The notes under the pieces are model-generated. The model did not search any database. It worked only from the letters and a program-made list of their open reading frames with translations, and was not told the origin of the DNA. The translations under genes were made by a program, and so were the position numbers. A stretch of DNA of 16,732 nucleotides, taken from CAZJDM01 sp964544765. GTDB lineage: Bacteria; Bdellovibrionota_B; Oligoflexia; CAYFLR01. Location: assembly GCA_964544765.1 (NCBI GenBank), contig CAZJDM010000099.1, positions 1 through 16,732 on the forward strand, given 5' to 3'. Positions within the stretch are counted from its first letter, which is position 1; every line of letters starts with the position of its first letter. Positions 6,783 through 14,956 of this stretch are shown in pieces.

Positions 6783-7178
6783 TTAAAGCGACAGTCGCTC
6801 TTTGAAATTGGATGGAAATGGAGTTACTTTTTGTTGATGATTAAGATTAGCATGACGTGTAAATCCTCTAACCAAAAGTTCATTACCCACATCTCGAAAT
6901 ATCTGATACTCAAACTGTAATGAAGCTTTCTTGACAAAGGCTACCTGAGCTTCAGTTCTAATGATATCGTCATATTTGGCTGGTTTATAAAATCGAACAT
7001 TGGCCTCTACTACCGGTAAATAAAACCCCATCTTCTCGTACTCTGGGTAGGTTAGACCCTTTTGTCGAATTAGTTCATTTCTTGCTTGCTCAAACCAACG
7101 TAAATAATTGGCATGATATACCATTCCCATTTGATCCGTATCCGCATATAAAATCCGATATTTGGTTGCAATTAACAT
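6783..7178 (-). CDS. YbgC/FadM-type acyl-CoA thioesterase (hotdog fold)
   Basis: This 131-residue cytoplasmic protein is the usual length of single-domain 4HBT thioesterases, which hydrolyse acyl-CoA or acyl-ACP thioesters. The signature YADTDQMGMVYHANYLRWFEQARNELI spans residues 11-37, with the catalytic Asp region D13/D15 and H22. The rest follows the family pattern (FYLPVVEANVRFYKPAKYDD, FEYQIFRD). The tol-pal genes that accompany ybgC in proteobacteria are not adjacent, so the physiological substrate is uncertain. The ATG at 7178 is preceded by AGGGGA with about 7 bases of spacing. It is divergent from dapA across a 225-base regulatory gap. Confidence 0.9.
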   Translation of the reverse strand: MLIATKYRILYADTDQMGMVYHANYLRWFEQARNELIRQKGLTYPEYEKMGFYLPVVEANVRFYKPAKYDDIIRTEAQVAFVKKASLQFEYQIFRDVGNELLVRGFTRHANLNHQQKVTPFPSNFKERLSL

Positions 7179-7292
7179 TATTTATCCCCTGATTTCAATA
7201 ATTTAATAAAAAACATAAGCATATTAGATTATCAATAAAATACAAAAAATACACATATAATAACTTATCATAAAAGACAAATTTTATTATTT

Positions 7293-7311
7293 ATTGAATA
7301 CTCTATTCAAT
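7293..7311. promoter_or_regulatory. Perfect 8-bp dyad upstream of dapA, likely operator
   Basis: ATTGAATA and TATTCAAT are perfect inverted repeats around the spacer CTC. The site lies in the divergent gap between the thioesterase gene and the lysine cluster, 92 bases before the dapA start. Its size and symmetry suit a dimeric repressor. A weaker hairpin, cgcat/atgcg (7341-7356), follows it in the leader. No lysine riboswitch core was recognised. Confidence 0.4.
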
Positions 7312-7403
7312 TATGTTAGCCTACTGCGTTGCTTTCTGGTCGCATTTAAATATGCGCATCAACAATCTAAATGTTCCATGGATAAATAATTAGGAGATAT
7401 ATA

Positions 7404-8291
7404 ATGCAAAATGAAATGTTCAAAGGAATAATGACCGCTACTGTAACTCCTTTTAACTCAGAAGGAGAAATTGATTTCGTCGCGTTTGATCGATTAATTG
7501 ACTTTCAACTAAATAATAACGTTAATGGTATAGTTTTTTGCGGCACAACCGGGGAGTCGCCTACCCTGAGTGAAAATGAAAAGCTCTCAATTTTTGAATA
7601 TGCTGTTAAAAAACTAAAAGACAAGGTTCCAGTTATTGCCGGGACCGGTTCCAATAATACTGCAGCCAGCATATCTCTGAGCCAAAAAGCTAAAGAAATT
7701 GGTGTTGACGGTCTTCTGCTGGTAACTCCTTATTATAACAAACCAACCCAAGAAGGTCTTTTTTTACATTACACAGAAATTGCCGCCAATGTTGATTTAC
7801 CTATATGCTTATATAATGTACCTTCTAGGACTTCTATCCATATGCTGCCTGAGACTGTGGCACGTTTAAGTAAAGTTTCTAATATTGTCGCGGTTAAAGA
7901 AGCCAAAGGAGACATGGATGTCATTAAAGAAATCCGTTCTCTTTGCGGTGATGATTTTGTTATTATGTCTGGTGACGATGGAAGCTATATACCGGCCTTA
8001 GAATCGGGCGCTAATGGCTTAATATCAGTTATATCTAATATCATGCCCGCTAAACTAGTTGAAATGACCGAATTATTTAACCAAGGCCAACAACAAGAAG
8101 CAGCCAAAGAACATGATAAATTAGGCAAATTATATAAAATGCTGGGAGTGGAAACTAATCCTATACCGGTTAAAACCTTTTTGCATCTCATGAAACTTAT
8201 CGAATGTCGCTTCCGTCTTCCATTGTGCCCCGCTTCCAATAACGCTTTTGAACAGATAAAAAGTACGGCAACCGATTATGAATTAATTTAA
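7404..8291 (+). CDS. dapA: 4-hydroxy-tetrahydrodipicolinate synthase DapA
   Basis: This 295-residue class I aldolase condenses pyruvate with aspartate semialdehyde in the cytoplasm, the first committed step towards DAP and lysine. All key residues are present: K165 (VAVKEAKGD) forms the Schiff base, Y137 (LYNVPSRTS) and T48 (CGTTGESPTL) form the proton relay, and R142 binds the semialdehyde carboxylate. Each is shifted by four from the E. coli numbering. YYNKPTQEGLFLHY is also typical. The start follows AGGAGA (7392-7397) with six bases of spacing. It is the first gene of a plus-strand cluster that continues with dapB after about 97 bases. Confidence 0.97.
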   Translation: MQNEMFKGIMTATVTPFNSEGEIDFVAFDRLIDFQLNNNVNGIVFCGTTGESPTLSENEKLSIFEYAVKKLKDKVPVIAGTGSNNTAASISLSQKAKEIGVDGLLLVTPYYNKPTQEGLFLHYTEIAANVDLPICLYNVPSRTSIHMLPETVARLSKVSNIVAVKEAKGDMDVIKEIRSLCGDDFVIMSGDDGSYIPALESGANGLISVISNIMPAKLVEMTELFNQGQQQEAAKEHDKLGKLYKMLGVETNPIPVKTFLHLMKLIECRFRLPLCPASNNAFEQIKSTATDYELI

Positions 8292-8316
8292 GCATATAAC
8301 TAAGGAAGGTAAGCAT

Positions 8317-8378
8317 TCGATTTAAATAATCGAGATTTAAACATTTTTGATTTTAGGTTTAAACCTTCGACATTCGAA
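8317..8378. promoter_or_regulatory. Three small palindromes in the dapA-dapB spacer
   Basis: The spacer holds TCGATT-taaat-AATCGA (8317-8333), the perfect palindrome GGTTTAAACC (8356-8365) and TTCGA-cat-TCGAA (8366-8378). The last sits directly before the ribosome binding site of dapB. They could be operator sites or RNA hairpins that tune translation or mRNA stability between the two genes. Confidence 0.35.
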
Positions 8379-8388
8379 AGGAAAAATA

Positions 8389-9132
8389 ATGAAAATCTTC
8401 TTAACCGGAACTAAGGGTAAAATGGAAAAAGCCATTATGTCTTTGATCCAATCAGATGATCCAGATAATCAATATACCCAGGTGGATAATCTAAATGAAT
8501 GCGATATAATGATAGATTTTTCCTCCCCCTCTCATACCCTCGAAATGGTAAAAGAAGCGGTACAAAACCAAAAACCTATAGTAATTGGAACCACCGGCCA
8601 TTCCATCCAGGAAAAACAAGAAATAACAAAAGCCACCAGCACCATACCCATTGTTATGGATACCAATATGAGTGTTGGTGTCTGTGTATTACGGCATCTG
8701 TTACGAAATGCCGCCACTTGGTTAGATGAAGATTTTGAAGTAGAAGTATTCGAGGCTCATCATAAAGATAAAGTAGATAGTCCCAGCGGTACAGCTTTAA
8801 CCTTGGCTAACGAAATTGCGCTAGCTCGTAACCTGCCTGAGATCAGCCGAGAGAATTGCCAAACCCGCCAAGCTGGGTTGGTTGGCCCTAGAAAAAAGGC
8901 TGAAATCGGTATGCAAGTACTCAGAGGTGGTTCTATTGTAGGTGAACATACCGCTTACTTTTGCGGACCATCCGAACGAATTGAACTGACCCACCGGGCC
9001 GCCAATAGAGAAATCTTTGCCCGAGGGGCTCTTAAAGCGGCTAGTTTTCTTTTTAAATCCTTTGAATCGAATAACAACCCACCGCAACTATATGATATGA
9101 GTGATGTCATCGGCGTGACATCACCGAATTAA
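8389..9132 (+). CDS. dapB: 4-hydroxy-tetrahydrodipicolinate reductase DapB
   Basis: A 247-residue NAD(P)H-dependent reductase that converts the DapA product into tetrahydrodipicolinate. The nucleotide-binding loop near the N-terminus reads LTGTKGKMEKA, a variant of the usual GxxGRMG. The catalytic and substrate motif EAHHKDKVDSPSGTA carries H124-H125, K128 and the SGT loop (133-135). DFSSP and GTTGH are also family marks. It is somewhat shorter than the 273-residue E. coli enzyme. I chose the ATG at 8389, which follows AAAGGA, and not the upstream in-frame start at 8347, because the extra 14 residues precede the first β-strand and overlap the palindromes. lysA follows after 18 bases, so the two are almost surely co-transcribed. 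Confidence 0.95.
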   Translation: MKIFLTGTKGKMEKAIMSLIQSDDPDNQYTQVDNLNECDIMIDFSSPSHTLEMVKEAVQNQKPIVIGTTGHSIQEKQEITKATSTIPIVMDTNMSVGVCVLRHLLRNAATWLDEDFEVEVFEAHHKDKVDSPSGTALTLANEIALARNLPEISRENCQTRQAGLVGPRKKAEIGMQVLRGGSIVGEHTAYFCGPSERIELTHRAANREIFARGALKAASFLFKSFESNNNPPQLYDMSDVIGVTSPN

Positions 9133-9150
9133 AATTTGGAGAAGTAAGAA

Positions 9151-10419
9151 ATGAAAATTCAGTCCAATCAACAAATTTTTTTAGAAGAAGTGTCAGTCAA
9201 GGAAATTGCTGCTAAATACGGCACACCGACTTATGTTTACGAAGAAAACAAAATCCGGGCCAATTTCCAAAAGGCGCTCCAAGCTTTTAAAAAGTATTAT
9301 GATGATTTTAAGTTTTACTACGCTATTAAAGCATCCAATAATTTAGCGATTGCCTCTATACTTAAAAAAGAGGGAGCCGGTATTGATGCCGCTAGTGTAA
9401 ATGAAATTCTACTAGCTAAAGAAATTGGCATTACCGGCGAAGACGTTATGTTTAGTGGTAATTTTCTTTCTGATGAAGATATTATTGGAGGACTGGAAAA
9501 CAAGGTTATTTTTAACCTGGACGATATTTCACTCTTACCCCGATTACTTAAATTCGGAAAACCAGAAGTATTAAGTTTTCGCATCAATCCAGGCTACGGT
9601 CGCAGTGATGTGGGTGAATATGTCACTAATGCGGGGCCGGAAGCCAAGTTTGGACTACATCCTCATCAAGTTATTGATGCTTACCAGCAAGCCAAAGATG
9701 CAGGGATAACCAGATTCGGCGCTCATATGATGCCGGGTTCCTGTATAAGAGATCCCAAGTATTTTGCCTATATAACTGAATTATTAATGAATATTTTAGG
9801 TAAGGTTACCGATAAAGTGGGCATTAATTTCGAATTCATCGACTTAGGTGGGGGTTTAGGGATACCTTATAACCATACCGATCATTCTCTGGATATTGAC
9901 GAGACCGCTAAACAAATCGCTGCTGTCTTTAAAGCTAAAATTGACGAGTTAAAAATCCAGCCACCTCGTTTAATCATGGAACCAGCTCGCTATTTTGTTG
10001 GTGATGCCGGGTATCTGGTCGGGAAAGTTAATACCATAAAAACGGGATATCGCACTATAATCGGAACCGACATCGGTATGAACGTTCTTGCTCGCCCCGT
10101 TTTATATGATGCTTACCATCACATATACATAAATGGTCGGGAAGATGAGCCTAAACAACCTTATGCTCTTTGCGGACAAATTTGCGAAAATACCGATATG
10201 TGGGTCAAAAACCGTAACCTCCCACAAAACACCGCTCCGGGCGATCTGGTTATAGTGGAAAATACTGGAGCGTATGGTTATGGTATGTCTTATTCCTATA
10301 ACGGAAGATTAAAACCAGCCGAAGTTCTAGTCAAAAATGATAAACATTACCTTATCCGTAAGAGAGAAGATTTTAGTGATATGATCAGAGACGTAGTAGT
10401 ACCTGATCATCTACTTTAG
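9151..10419 (+). CDS. lysA: Diaminopimelate decarboxylase LysA
   Basis: A 422-residue PLP enzyme of the alanine-racemase fold that decarboxylates meso-DAP to L-lysine. K60 (FYYAIKASNN) is the PLP lysine. The glycine loop GGGLG is at 233-237, EPAR at 277-280, and CENTDMW at 345-351 carries the Cys and Glu of the partner active site. Y374 and Y376 lie in the terminal NTGAYGYGMS motif. The usual HxHIGS stretch reads AHMMPGS (191-197), which marks a divergent LysA subgroup but keeps the His. The start follows GGAGAAG. A 21-bp tandem repeat begins within the last codons and separates it from the kinase gene. Confidence 0.96.
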   Translation: MKIQSNQQIFLEEVSVKEIAAKYGTPTYVYEENKIRANFQKALQAFKKYYDDFKFYYAIKASNNLAIASILKKEGAGIDAASVNEILLAKEIGITGEDVMFSGNFLSDEDIIGGLENKVIFNLDDISLLPRLLKFGKPEVLSFRINPGYGRSDVGEYVTNAGPEAKFGLHPHQVIDAYQQAKDAGITRFGAHMMPGSCIRDPKYFAYITELLMNILGKVTDKVGINFEFIDLGGGLGIPYNHTDHSLDIDETAKQIAAVFKAKIDELKIQPPRLIMEPARYFVGDAGYLVGKVNTIKTGYRTIIGTDIGMNVLARPVLYDAYHHIYINGREDEPKQPYALCGQICENTDMWVKNRNLPQNTAPGDLVIVENTGAYGYGMSYSYNGRLKPAEVLVKNDKHYLIRKREDFSDMIRDVVVPDHLL

Positions 10420-10468
10420 AAATTTGACCATATACTTTAAAGATTTGACCATATGCTTTAAAGATTTC
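10414..10468. repeat. 21-bp tandem repeat, about 2.5 copies, between lysA and the aspartate kinase gene
   Basis: Units at 10414-10434 and 10435-10455 share ctttaaagatttgaccatat with two changes, and a third, partial copy (ctttaaagattt) starts at 10456. The repeat includes the lysA stop codon (ctttag), so each extra unit adds spacing only. 21 bp is two helical turns. Confidence 0.7.
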
Positions 10469-10499
10469 AAAATACAAACTTTTTAAGGAGACCTTAAAA

Positions 10500-11954
10500 A
10501 TGCATCAACACACCGTTGAAAAAATTGGCGGAACTTCCATGTCTCGCTTTGAACTGCTTTTAGAAAATATTTTTCTGCGACATAATGGAACCAAAATCGA
10601 TACTATTAACCAAAATAACGACCAAGCGGAAGAAGCTATACAAAAACTTTATTCTCGCATTTTTGTTGTCTCCGCATACGGTGGAATTACAGACTTATTA
10701 CTTGAACACAAGAAATCAGGAGAACCCGGAATATATCAAAAATTTGCCTATAGCGATGCCAGCTGGGAATCTTCATTAAATCAATTAACTGAAACCATGA
10801 TTAACATTAACCGAGGCTTTGAAAAAATAGGACTACCACGCGATAAAGCCGATAAATTTGTCACGGAACGAATTCTTGATATCAAAAATTGTTTAAAACA
10901 CCTGCAAAAAGTATGTACCTATGGTCATTTCCGAATTGAGGAATTTTTACCAACCGTTCGAGAAATGCTTAGTTCTTTAGGTGAAGCTCACAGTGCGCAC
11001 AATTCCAGCTTAATTTTACAAAGTCATTCTTTAAATAGTGTTTTTGTCGATCTAACTGGCTGGAAGGAAAAAGAATCCTTGCCCTTGGATGAAAAGATAA
11101 AGAAATCCTTTGCCACCATCGATCCCGGATCTTGTATACCTATTGCTACCGGATACACTAAGTGTCAAGAAGGATTAATGAGTCAATTTGATCGCGGCTA
11201 TAGTGAAATCACTTTCAGTAAGATAGCCACTATAACCAAAGCCAAAGAAGGTATCATCCATAAAGAGTTTCATCTTAGTAGCGCCGACCCTAACCTAGTC
11301 GGCAAAGATAAAGTAAAAATTATAGGACAAACCAATTTTGACGTAGCGGATCAATTAGCTGATCTTGGCATGGAAGCTATTCATCCTAAAGCATCCAAAG
11401 GAATGGAGCAATGTAAAATTCCTATTCGAGTCAAAAATAGTTTTGAACCAAACCATCAAGGAACCATCATTAACACCAACCATTATAAGACCGCACAACC
11501 TCATGTTGAGATTATTGCCGGTCGTAAAAAAATGCTGAGCCTTCAAATTCATGACCCCGACATGGTTGGACAAAGCGGATACGACTATAAGATATTATCA
11601 TTCTTTAGTATTCATAACATAAGTTATGTTGCTAAAAACACCAATGCTAATACCATCACCCACTATTTACCAGAAAACACCCCTAATCTTGAACAATGCG
11701 TTAAAGAAATTAAAATGTCTTTTGAGTCGGCCCAAGTTACCTTAAATCCGGTTTCCATTGTTTCAGTAATAAGCAGTAATCTTGGCTCTCCGGGATATAT
11801 TGTTCAAGCATCCAAAATCCTGGATGAAGCAGGCATCACAATTCTTGCTTGTGATCAATGTATGCGACATGTTAATATTCAATTCATTATTAATCAAAAA
11901 GATTATGAAAGAGCGATTAAAGTGCTTCATCAAAACCTAATAGAAAAAGCCTAA
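10500..11954 (+). CDS. Aspartate kinase, Ask_Ect-like subgroup
   Basis: This 484-residue enzyme phosphorylates aspartate, the entry step of lysine, threonine and methionine synthesis. The N-terminus HTVEKIGGTSM (residues 4-14) is the amino-acid-kinase phosphate loop. RIFVVSAYGGITDLLLEHKKSGEPG matches the subgroup seen with ectoine clusters (Ask_Ect), not the LysC/ThrA types. DRGYSEITFSKIA provides the nucleotide site, and two ACT-like domains occupy about 345-484 (LSLQIHDPDMVGQSGYDYKILSFFSIHNIS…; VSVISSNLGSPGYIVQASKILDEAGI). Here no ectABC genes are nearby. The neighbours are dapA, dapB and lysA, so it likely serves lysine synthesis. AAGGAGACC lies 6-7 bases before the ATG. asd is not in the window. 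Confidence 0.92.
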   Translation: MHQHTVEKIGGTSMSRFELLLENIFLRHNGTKIDTINQNNDQAEEAIQKLYSRIFVVSAYGGITDLLLEHKKSGEPGIYQKFAYSDASWESSLNQLTETMININRGFEKIGLPRDKADKFVTERILDIKNCLKHLQKVCTYGHFRIEEFLPTVREMLSSLGEAHSAHNSSLILQSHSLNSVFVDLTGWKEKESLPLDEKIKKSFATIDPGSCIPIATGYTKCQEGLMSQFDRGYSEITFSKIATITKAKEGIIHKEFHLSSADPNLVGKDKVKIIGQTNFDVADQLADLGMEAIHPKASKGMEQCKIPIRVKNSFEPNHQGTIINTNHYKTAQPHVEIIAGRKKMLSLQIHDPDMVGQSGYDYKILSFFSIHNISYVAKNTNANTITHYLPENTPNLEQCVKEIKMSFESAQVTLNPVSIVSVISSNLGSPGYIVQASKILDEAGITILACDQCMRHVNIQFIINQKDYERAIKVLHQNLIEKA

Positions 11955-12000
11955 AAACCAAGATTATTAGGTTATAATAAAATTATAAGATAACAGTATT

Positions 12001-12780
12001 ATGCAAATCAGCGATAACATGTCCAATTTTATTGAGTTTTTAAAAGATTGCGCTCATGCATTAATTGAATGTGGATGCTCATCTAATCGAGTAGAACTCT
12101 TATTATCCAGACTCGGCAATTCATTTGATTATGACGTTGAAGTTTTAGCTCTACCTACTGGAGTTCATCTGGTTATTAGAAAGGGACATGAAAGAGCCTT
12201 TGAATTATCTCGAATACGCTCCTGGAGCGTTGATTTAAATCTTTTATCGTCTATCAGCGATTTGGTAGACAAGATAGAACAGCATGAAATATCAATTATC
12301 GAGGCCCACCAAGAACTAAGATCACTTACTAAAGAACCTCCTCCATATAGTAAGCTTGTTACTCTAATGGCGGGTGGTTTTGCCAGCTCAGGACTAGTTT
12401 ATCTATATAACGGATCACTACTCGAAATAGGTTTATCGTTTTTTATAGGGGTAATAGTTTTTGCGCTCCAAAAATATGTATTTACCAATAATGATCAAAA
12501 AAGATATTTGACCGACTTTTTATCAGCCGCCATTGTAGCTGTTTATGCTTGGATTTGTTTTATTTTTTTTCCTGATATTAATATCTCACGATTAATAATT
12601 GGTGGGATAATTGCTTTAATACCAGGACTAGTATTTGTGAACGCTATCCATGAATTAGCTCAAAAGAATATCGTCTCCGGCACATCTAAAGTAACCGAAT
12701 CTCTTATGATAACTCTTAGTCTGGCTTCAGGGGTAGCTTTTATCATGGGAATCAAAGTATATCTACAAGGATTCTTATAA
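12001..12780 (+). CDS. ThrE N-terminal-type exporter subunit, YjjP-like
   Basis: A 259-residue membrane protein of the ThrE/DUF1212 family. The first ~115 residues are the soluble domain with the typical opening ALIECGCSSNRVE and DYDVEVLALPTGVHLVIR. About five membrane helices follow (near 120-255, e.g. LVTLMAGGFASSGLVYLY and LIIGGIIALIPGLVFVNAIHELA). In E. coli, YjjP acts with YjjB in succinate export, and fused ThrE proteins export threonine and serine. Here the subunit follows the aspartate kinase after 46 bases and is abutted by the YjjB-like gene. Location in a lysine-synthesis cluster makes an amino acid or dicarboxylate substrate plausible but unproven. The ribosome binding site is weak, so coupling or an own promoter (TATAAT at 11973) is possible. 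Confidence 0.9.
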   Translation: MQISDNMSNFIEFLKDCAHALIECGCSSNRVELLLSRLGNSFDYDVEVLALPTGVHLVIRKGHERAFELSRIRSWSVDLNLLSSISDLVDKIEQHEISIIEAHQELRSLTKEPPPYSKLVTLMAGGFASSGLVYLYNGSLLEIGLSFFIGVIVFALQKYVFTNNDQKRYLTDFLSAAIVAVYAWICFIFFPDINISRLIIGGIIALIPGLVFVNAIHELAQKNIVSGTSKVTESLMITLSLASGVAFIMGIKVYLQGFL

Positions 12781-13206
12781 ATGATGCATCATATACTTGG
12801 TTTTATCATAATTTTTTTAGCCGCATCCAGTTTTGCCATACTATTTCGTATGCCCCGCAGATACTTTACCAATTCTGTACTCATGGGATGTTTAACCATC
12901 TACGGTTTAAAGCTTATGTCCCTTTATATCAATACAATTTATTCAACCTTTATTATTTCTTTTCTTATTGGCTCCTTGGGCAATATTTTTGCTCGTTTTA
13001 CAGGTAAACCAGCTCAGGGTTTTATTATCCCATCCATTATTTTTTTGGTTCCTGGAGTTCATATTTATAAATGTGTCGAATACGCCCTTTCCAAAAACTA
13101 TGATCCCATTTTCAACCATTTGACCATCGCAGTCACTACTACTGTTAGTATTAGTTTTGCTATTCTGTTGTCATCCTGGTTGGTTCCAACCAAAAAACTT
13201 CTTTAA
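12781..13206 (+). CDS. ThrE C-terminal-type exporter subunit, YjjB-like
   Basis: This 141-residue, very hydrophobic protein belongs to the ThrE C-terminal (DUF3815) family, with about four membrane helices. Typical is GNIFARFTGKPAQGFIIPSIIFLVPG (residues 69-94, approximately). It is the partner of the preceding protein; the two correspond to the halves of a fused ThrE. The ATG immediately follows the TAA of the upstream gene (12778-12780), so translation is surely coupled. A stretch of repeats follows the stop, before a convergent gene. Confidence 0.9.
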   Translation: MMHHILGFIIIFLAASSFAILFRMPRRYFTNSVLMGCLTIYGLKLMSLYINTIYSTFIISFLIGSLGNIFARFTGKPAQGFIIPSIIFLVPGVHIYKCVEYALSKNYDPIFNHLTIAVTTTVSISFAILLSSWLVPTKKLL

Positions 13207-13215
13207 GTATATATG

Positions 13216-13277
13216 CGAGCTATATACGAACTAAATACGAACTATATGTGAACTATATATACGAACTAAATACGAAC
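13216..13277. repeat. A+T-rich tandem repeats between convergent genes
   Basis: Five imperfect units of 11-13 bp with the core taaatacgaac or tatatacgaac follow each other, and a 22-bp segment occurs twice without mismatch (13221-13242 and 13256-13277). The array fills the gap between the YjjB-like gene and the convergent lipoprotein gene, where a terminator would be expected. I see no stable hairpin. Confidence 0.65.
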
Positions 13278-13299
13278 ATTGCATTGAATGAAAGATTAC

Positions 13300-14820
13300 T
13301 TAAAACCAATCGTGTGTACCTCGCAATTGCAATCCACCATACTCCACTAACTCTCCATCACCAAAATTACCTTTTGGGTGCTGCCTTTGCAACTCAAGTT
13401 TCACAAGCAACTTCCAATTTCGATTATCATTAGGGCTTGAAGTCGATAGAAACGGCATTAATCTTCTCAAATAGGAAGCTGGATTTAAAGCAACTCCGAC
13501 AACTTCCATTCCTAAATCCTGAGGATCATTACTCACAGTTGGTTGATAAGATTGTTTCAGTTGTTCATAACCAGCATACAAAGTTACCGCAGGATTTAGT
13601 ATATGGCTGACAAATACTGAATAACCTTGCTTTAATTGCTGACGATTTCCAGTATAGAAATCAAACATAACGGAGGTTCTATCCGTTAAATTTACAATAA
13701 GTCCAGCAGAAAAAGCAGCATCACTATCATAATTACCAACTGAGGCATAAAACTCAAAATTCTTATTACTAATTAAGGCTCGTAATAATACTGAGTTCAA
13801 GTTACTTAGTTCTTTGTGCCTTTCATATAAATTATCTTCTAAACTAACCACTGTACCAATATAATCTTGCCCACTAATAAAAGCCACTCTATCATGAAAC
13901 AAATACAAATCAGTACGTAAGGTCCAATTATTTCTACCCGGACGTTTAAATACCTTTACCAAACCAGCTCCAATAGCTCCCGTTGGAGCTACGGCACCAC
14001 CTCTTTGGGTTCTACTGTTAACTGGTCTAAAACTCTCAAGTCTAGATCGATTACCACCATCCGCTACTTGAGGGCCACTTTCAATCTTAAATTTACCAAC
14101 TTTCACAAAAAGAAGACCATCATTACCATCAGAAATAGAAACAGGTCTACCAAATACAACCGCAAATTCCTGAACCATGGTTTCAGTCTGCAGAGCATCA
14201 ACCCGTGTATCTATTTTTTCCTTAGCTTCAGCTTCAGCTTGAGCAAGTTGTTGATCTAGTAAGTCCATGGCATTGGCTACAGCTTGTTCTTTTATTTGAA
14301 CCTGAGCTGCTTGCGGAAGGGTTGGATACACAGGATCAGCCATCAACGCCGCGTTAACCTGGGATATTATTGGGCCAACCATTTGACTTCTGGTAGTGGC
14401 AATTTTTTCATCTGCTCTAAGATGTAGTTTTTCTTTAACTGAGTCAGACATTAAATACGGTAAACTTGTAAACTTCATAGATAATTCAAAAATATATTTC
14501 ACATCTCTAGCAGGAATACGTACCTTATTAAGCACTCTTTCTAAAGTTTCATGATGATTAGATACACTAACTCCAATATGTTGATTTAATATATCTAGTT
14601 CTCCTTCACCATCAACTACTACATCCGATCTAATCTCAAAGTGAAAGTTTAATTTAGACTTACCCGGTACCTGCGTGGCACCACCAGCATCAGTACTATT
14701 GAGTCGAGAAACCAGATCGCTTTCTCCCCTCTGACCACAGCCTAATAATAATGATAGTGTTAGTGTTAGTGTTAAAACAGGTAAAATCGACAAATTCATA
14801 ATCCTAATCCAAGCCTTCAT
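13300..14820 (-). CDS. Lipoprotein or outer-membrane protein of unknown function
   Basis: A 506-residue exported protein. The start is the ATG at 14818-14820, where AAGGGGG precedes it by four bases and the signal peptide MKAWIRIMNLSILPVLTLTLT…LLLGC begins. The in-frame upstream start (14877) would place 19 residues before the signal and lacks such a site. LLGC is a lipobox. The hydrophobic core contains LTLTLTL, encoded by a 6-bp repeat (agtgtt three times, 14756-14773, plus strand). Residues 170-220 form a helical AQAEAEAKEKI region, likely a coiled coil. The C-terminal half has alternating patterns (LRTDLYLFHDRVAFISG; FEFYASVGNYDSDAAFSAGLIVNL; SVMFDFYTGN; TLYAGYEQ) and ends with Phe (THDWF), like a β-barrel. 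A lipidated barrel is unusual, so one of the two assignments may be wrong. No homologue is recognised. Confidence 0.75.
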   Translation of the reverse strand: MKAWIRIMNLSILPVLTLTLTLSLLLGCGQRGESDLVSRLNSTDAGGATQVPGKSKLNFHFEIRSDVVVDGEGELDILNQHIGVSVSNHHETLERVLNKVRIPARDVKYIFELSMKFTSLPYLMSDSVKEKLHLRADEKIATTRSQMVGPIISQVNAALMADPVYPTLPQAAQVQIKEQAVANAMDLLDQQLAQAEAEAKEKIDTRVDALQTETMVQEFAVVFGRPVSISDGNDGLLFVKVGKFKIESGPQVADGGNRSRLESFRPVNSRTQRGGAVAPTGAIGAGLVKVFKRPGRNNWTLRTDLYLFHDRVAFISGQDYIGTVVSLEDNLYERHKELSNLNSVLLRALISNKNFEFYASVGNYDSDAAFSAGLIVNLTDRTSVMFDFYTGNRQQLKQGYSVFVSHILNPAVTLYAGYEQLKQSYQPTVSNDPQDLGMEVVGVALNPASYLRRLMPFLSTSSPNDNRNWKLLVKLELQRQHPKGNFGDGELVEYGGLQLRGTHDWF

Positions 14821-14956
14821 AAATACCCCCTTGTTCACGTAACTGATATGTTTAAACAAACAGAAACTTATTAGCAACTATTGGAATAAAAATAAAGGAA
14901 TTAGTAAAACTAATTTTTAAGTTATTTAAATTATTATTGAATCACCAAAATCTCAG

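Noticed and set aside
7179..7403. Lysine riboswitch before dapA
   Set aside because: The leader is short and A+T-rich, and I could not find the conserved core or multi-helix layout of the L box.
11973..11978. TATAAT as promoter for the exporter genes
   Set aside because: The -10 match is perfect, but no -35 lies about 17 bases upstream (gcctaa), so it may be chance in A+T-rich DNA.
13216..13277. CRISPR-like array
   Set aside because: Units are 11-13 bp, degenerate and contiguous, without spacers or cas genes.
13248..13433. 61-codon plus-strand frame over the repeat array
   Set aside because: It overlaps the repeats and the opposite-strand lipoprotein gene end, and looks like a shadow frame.
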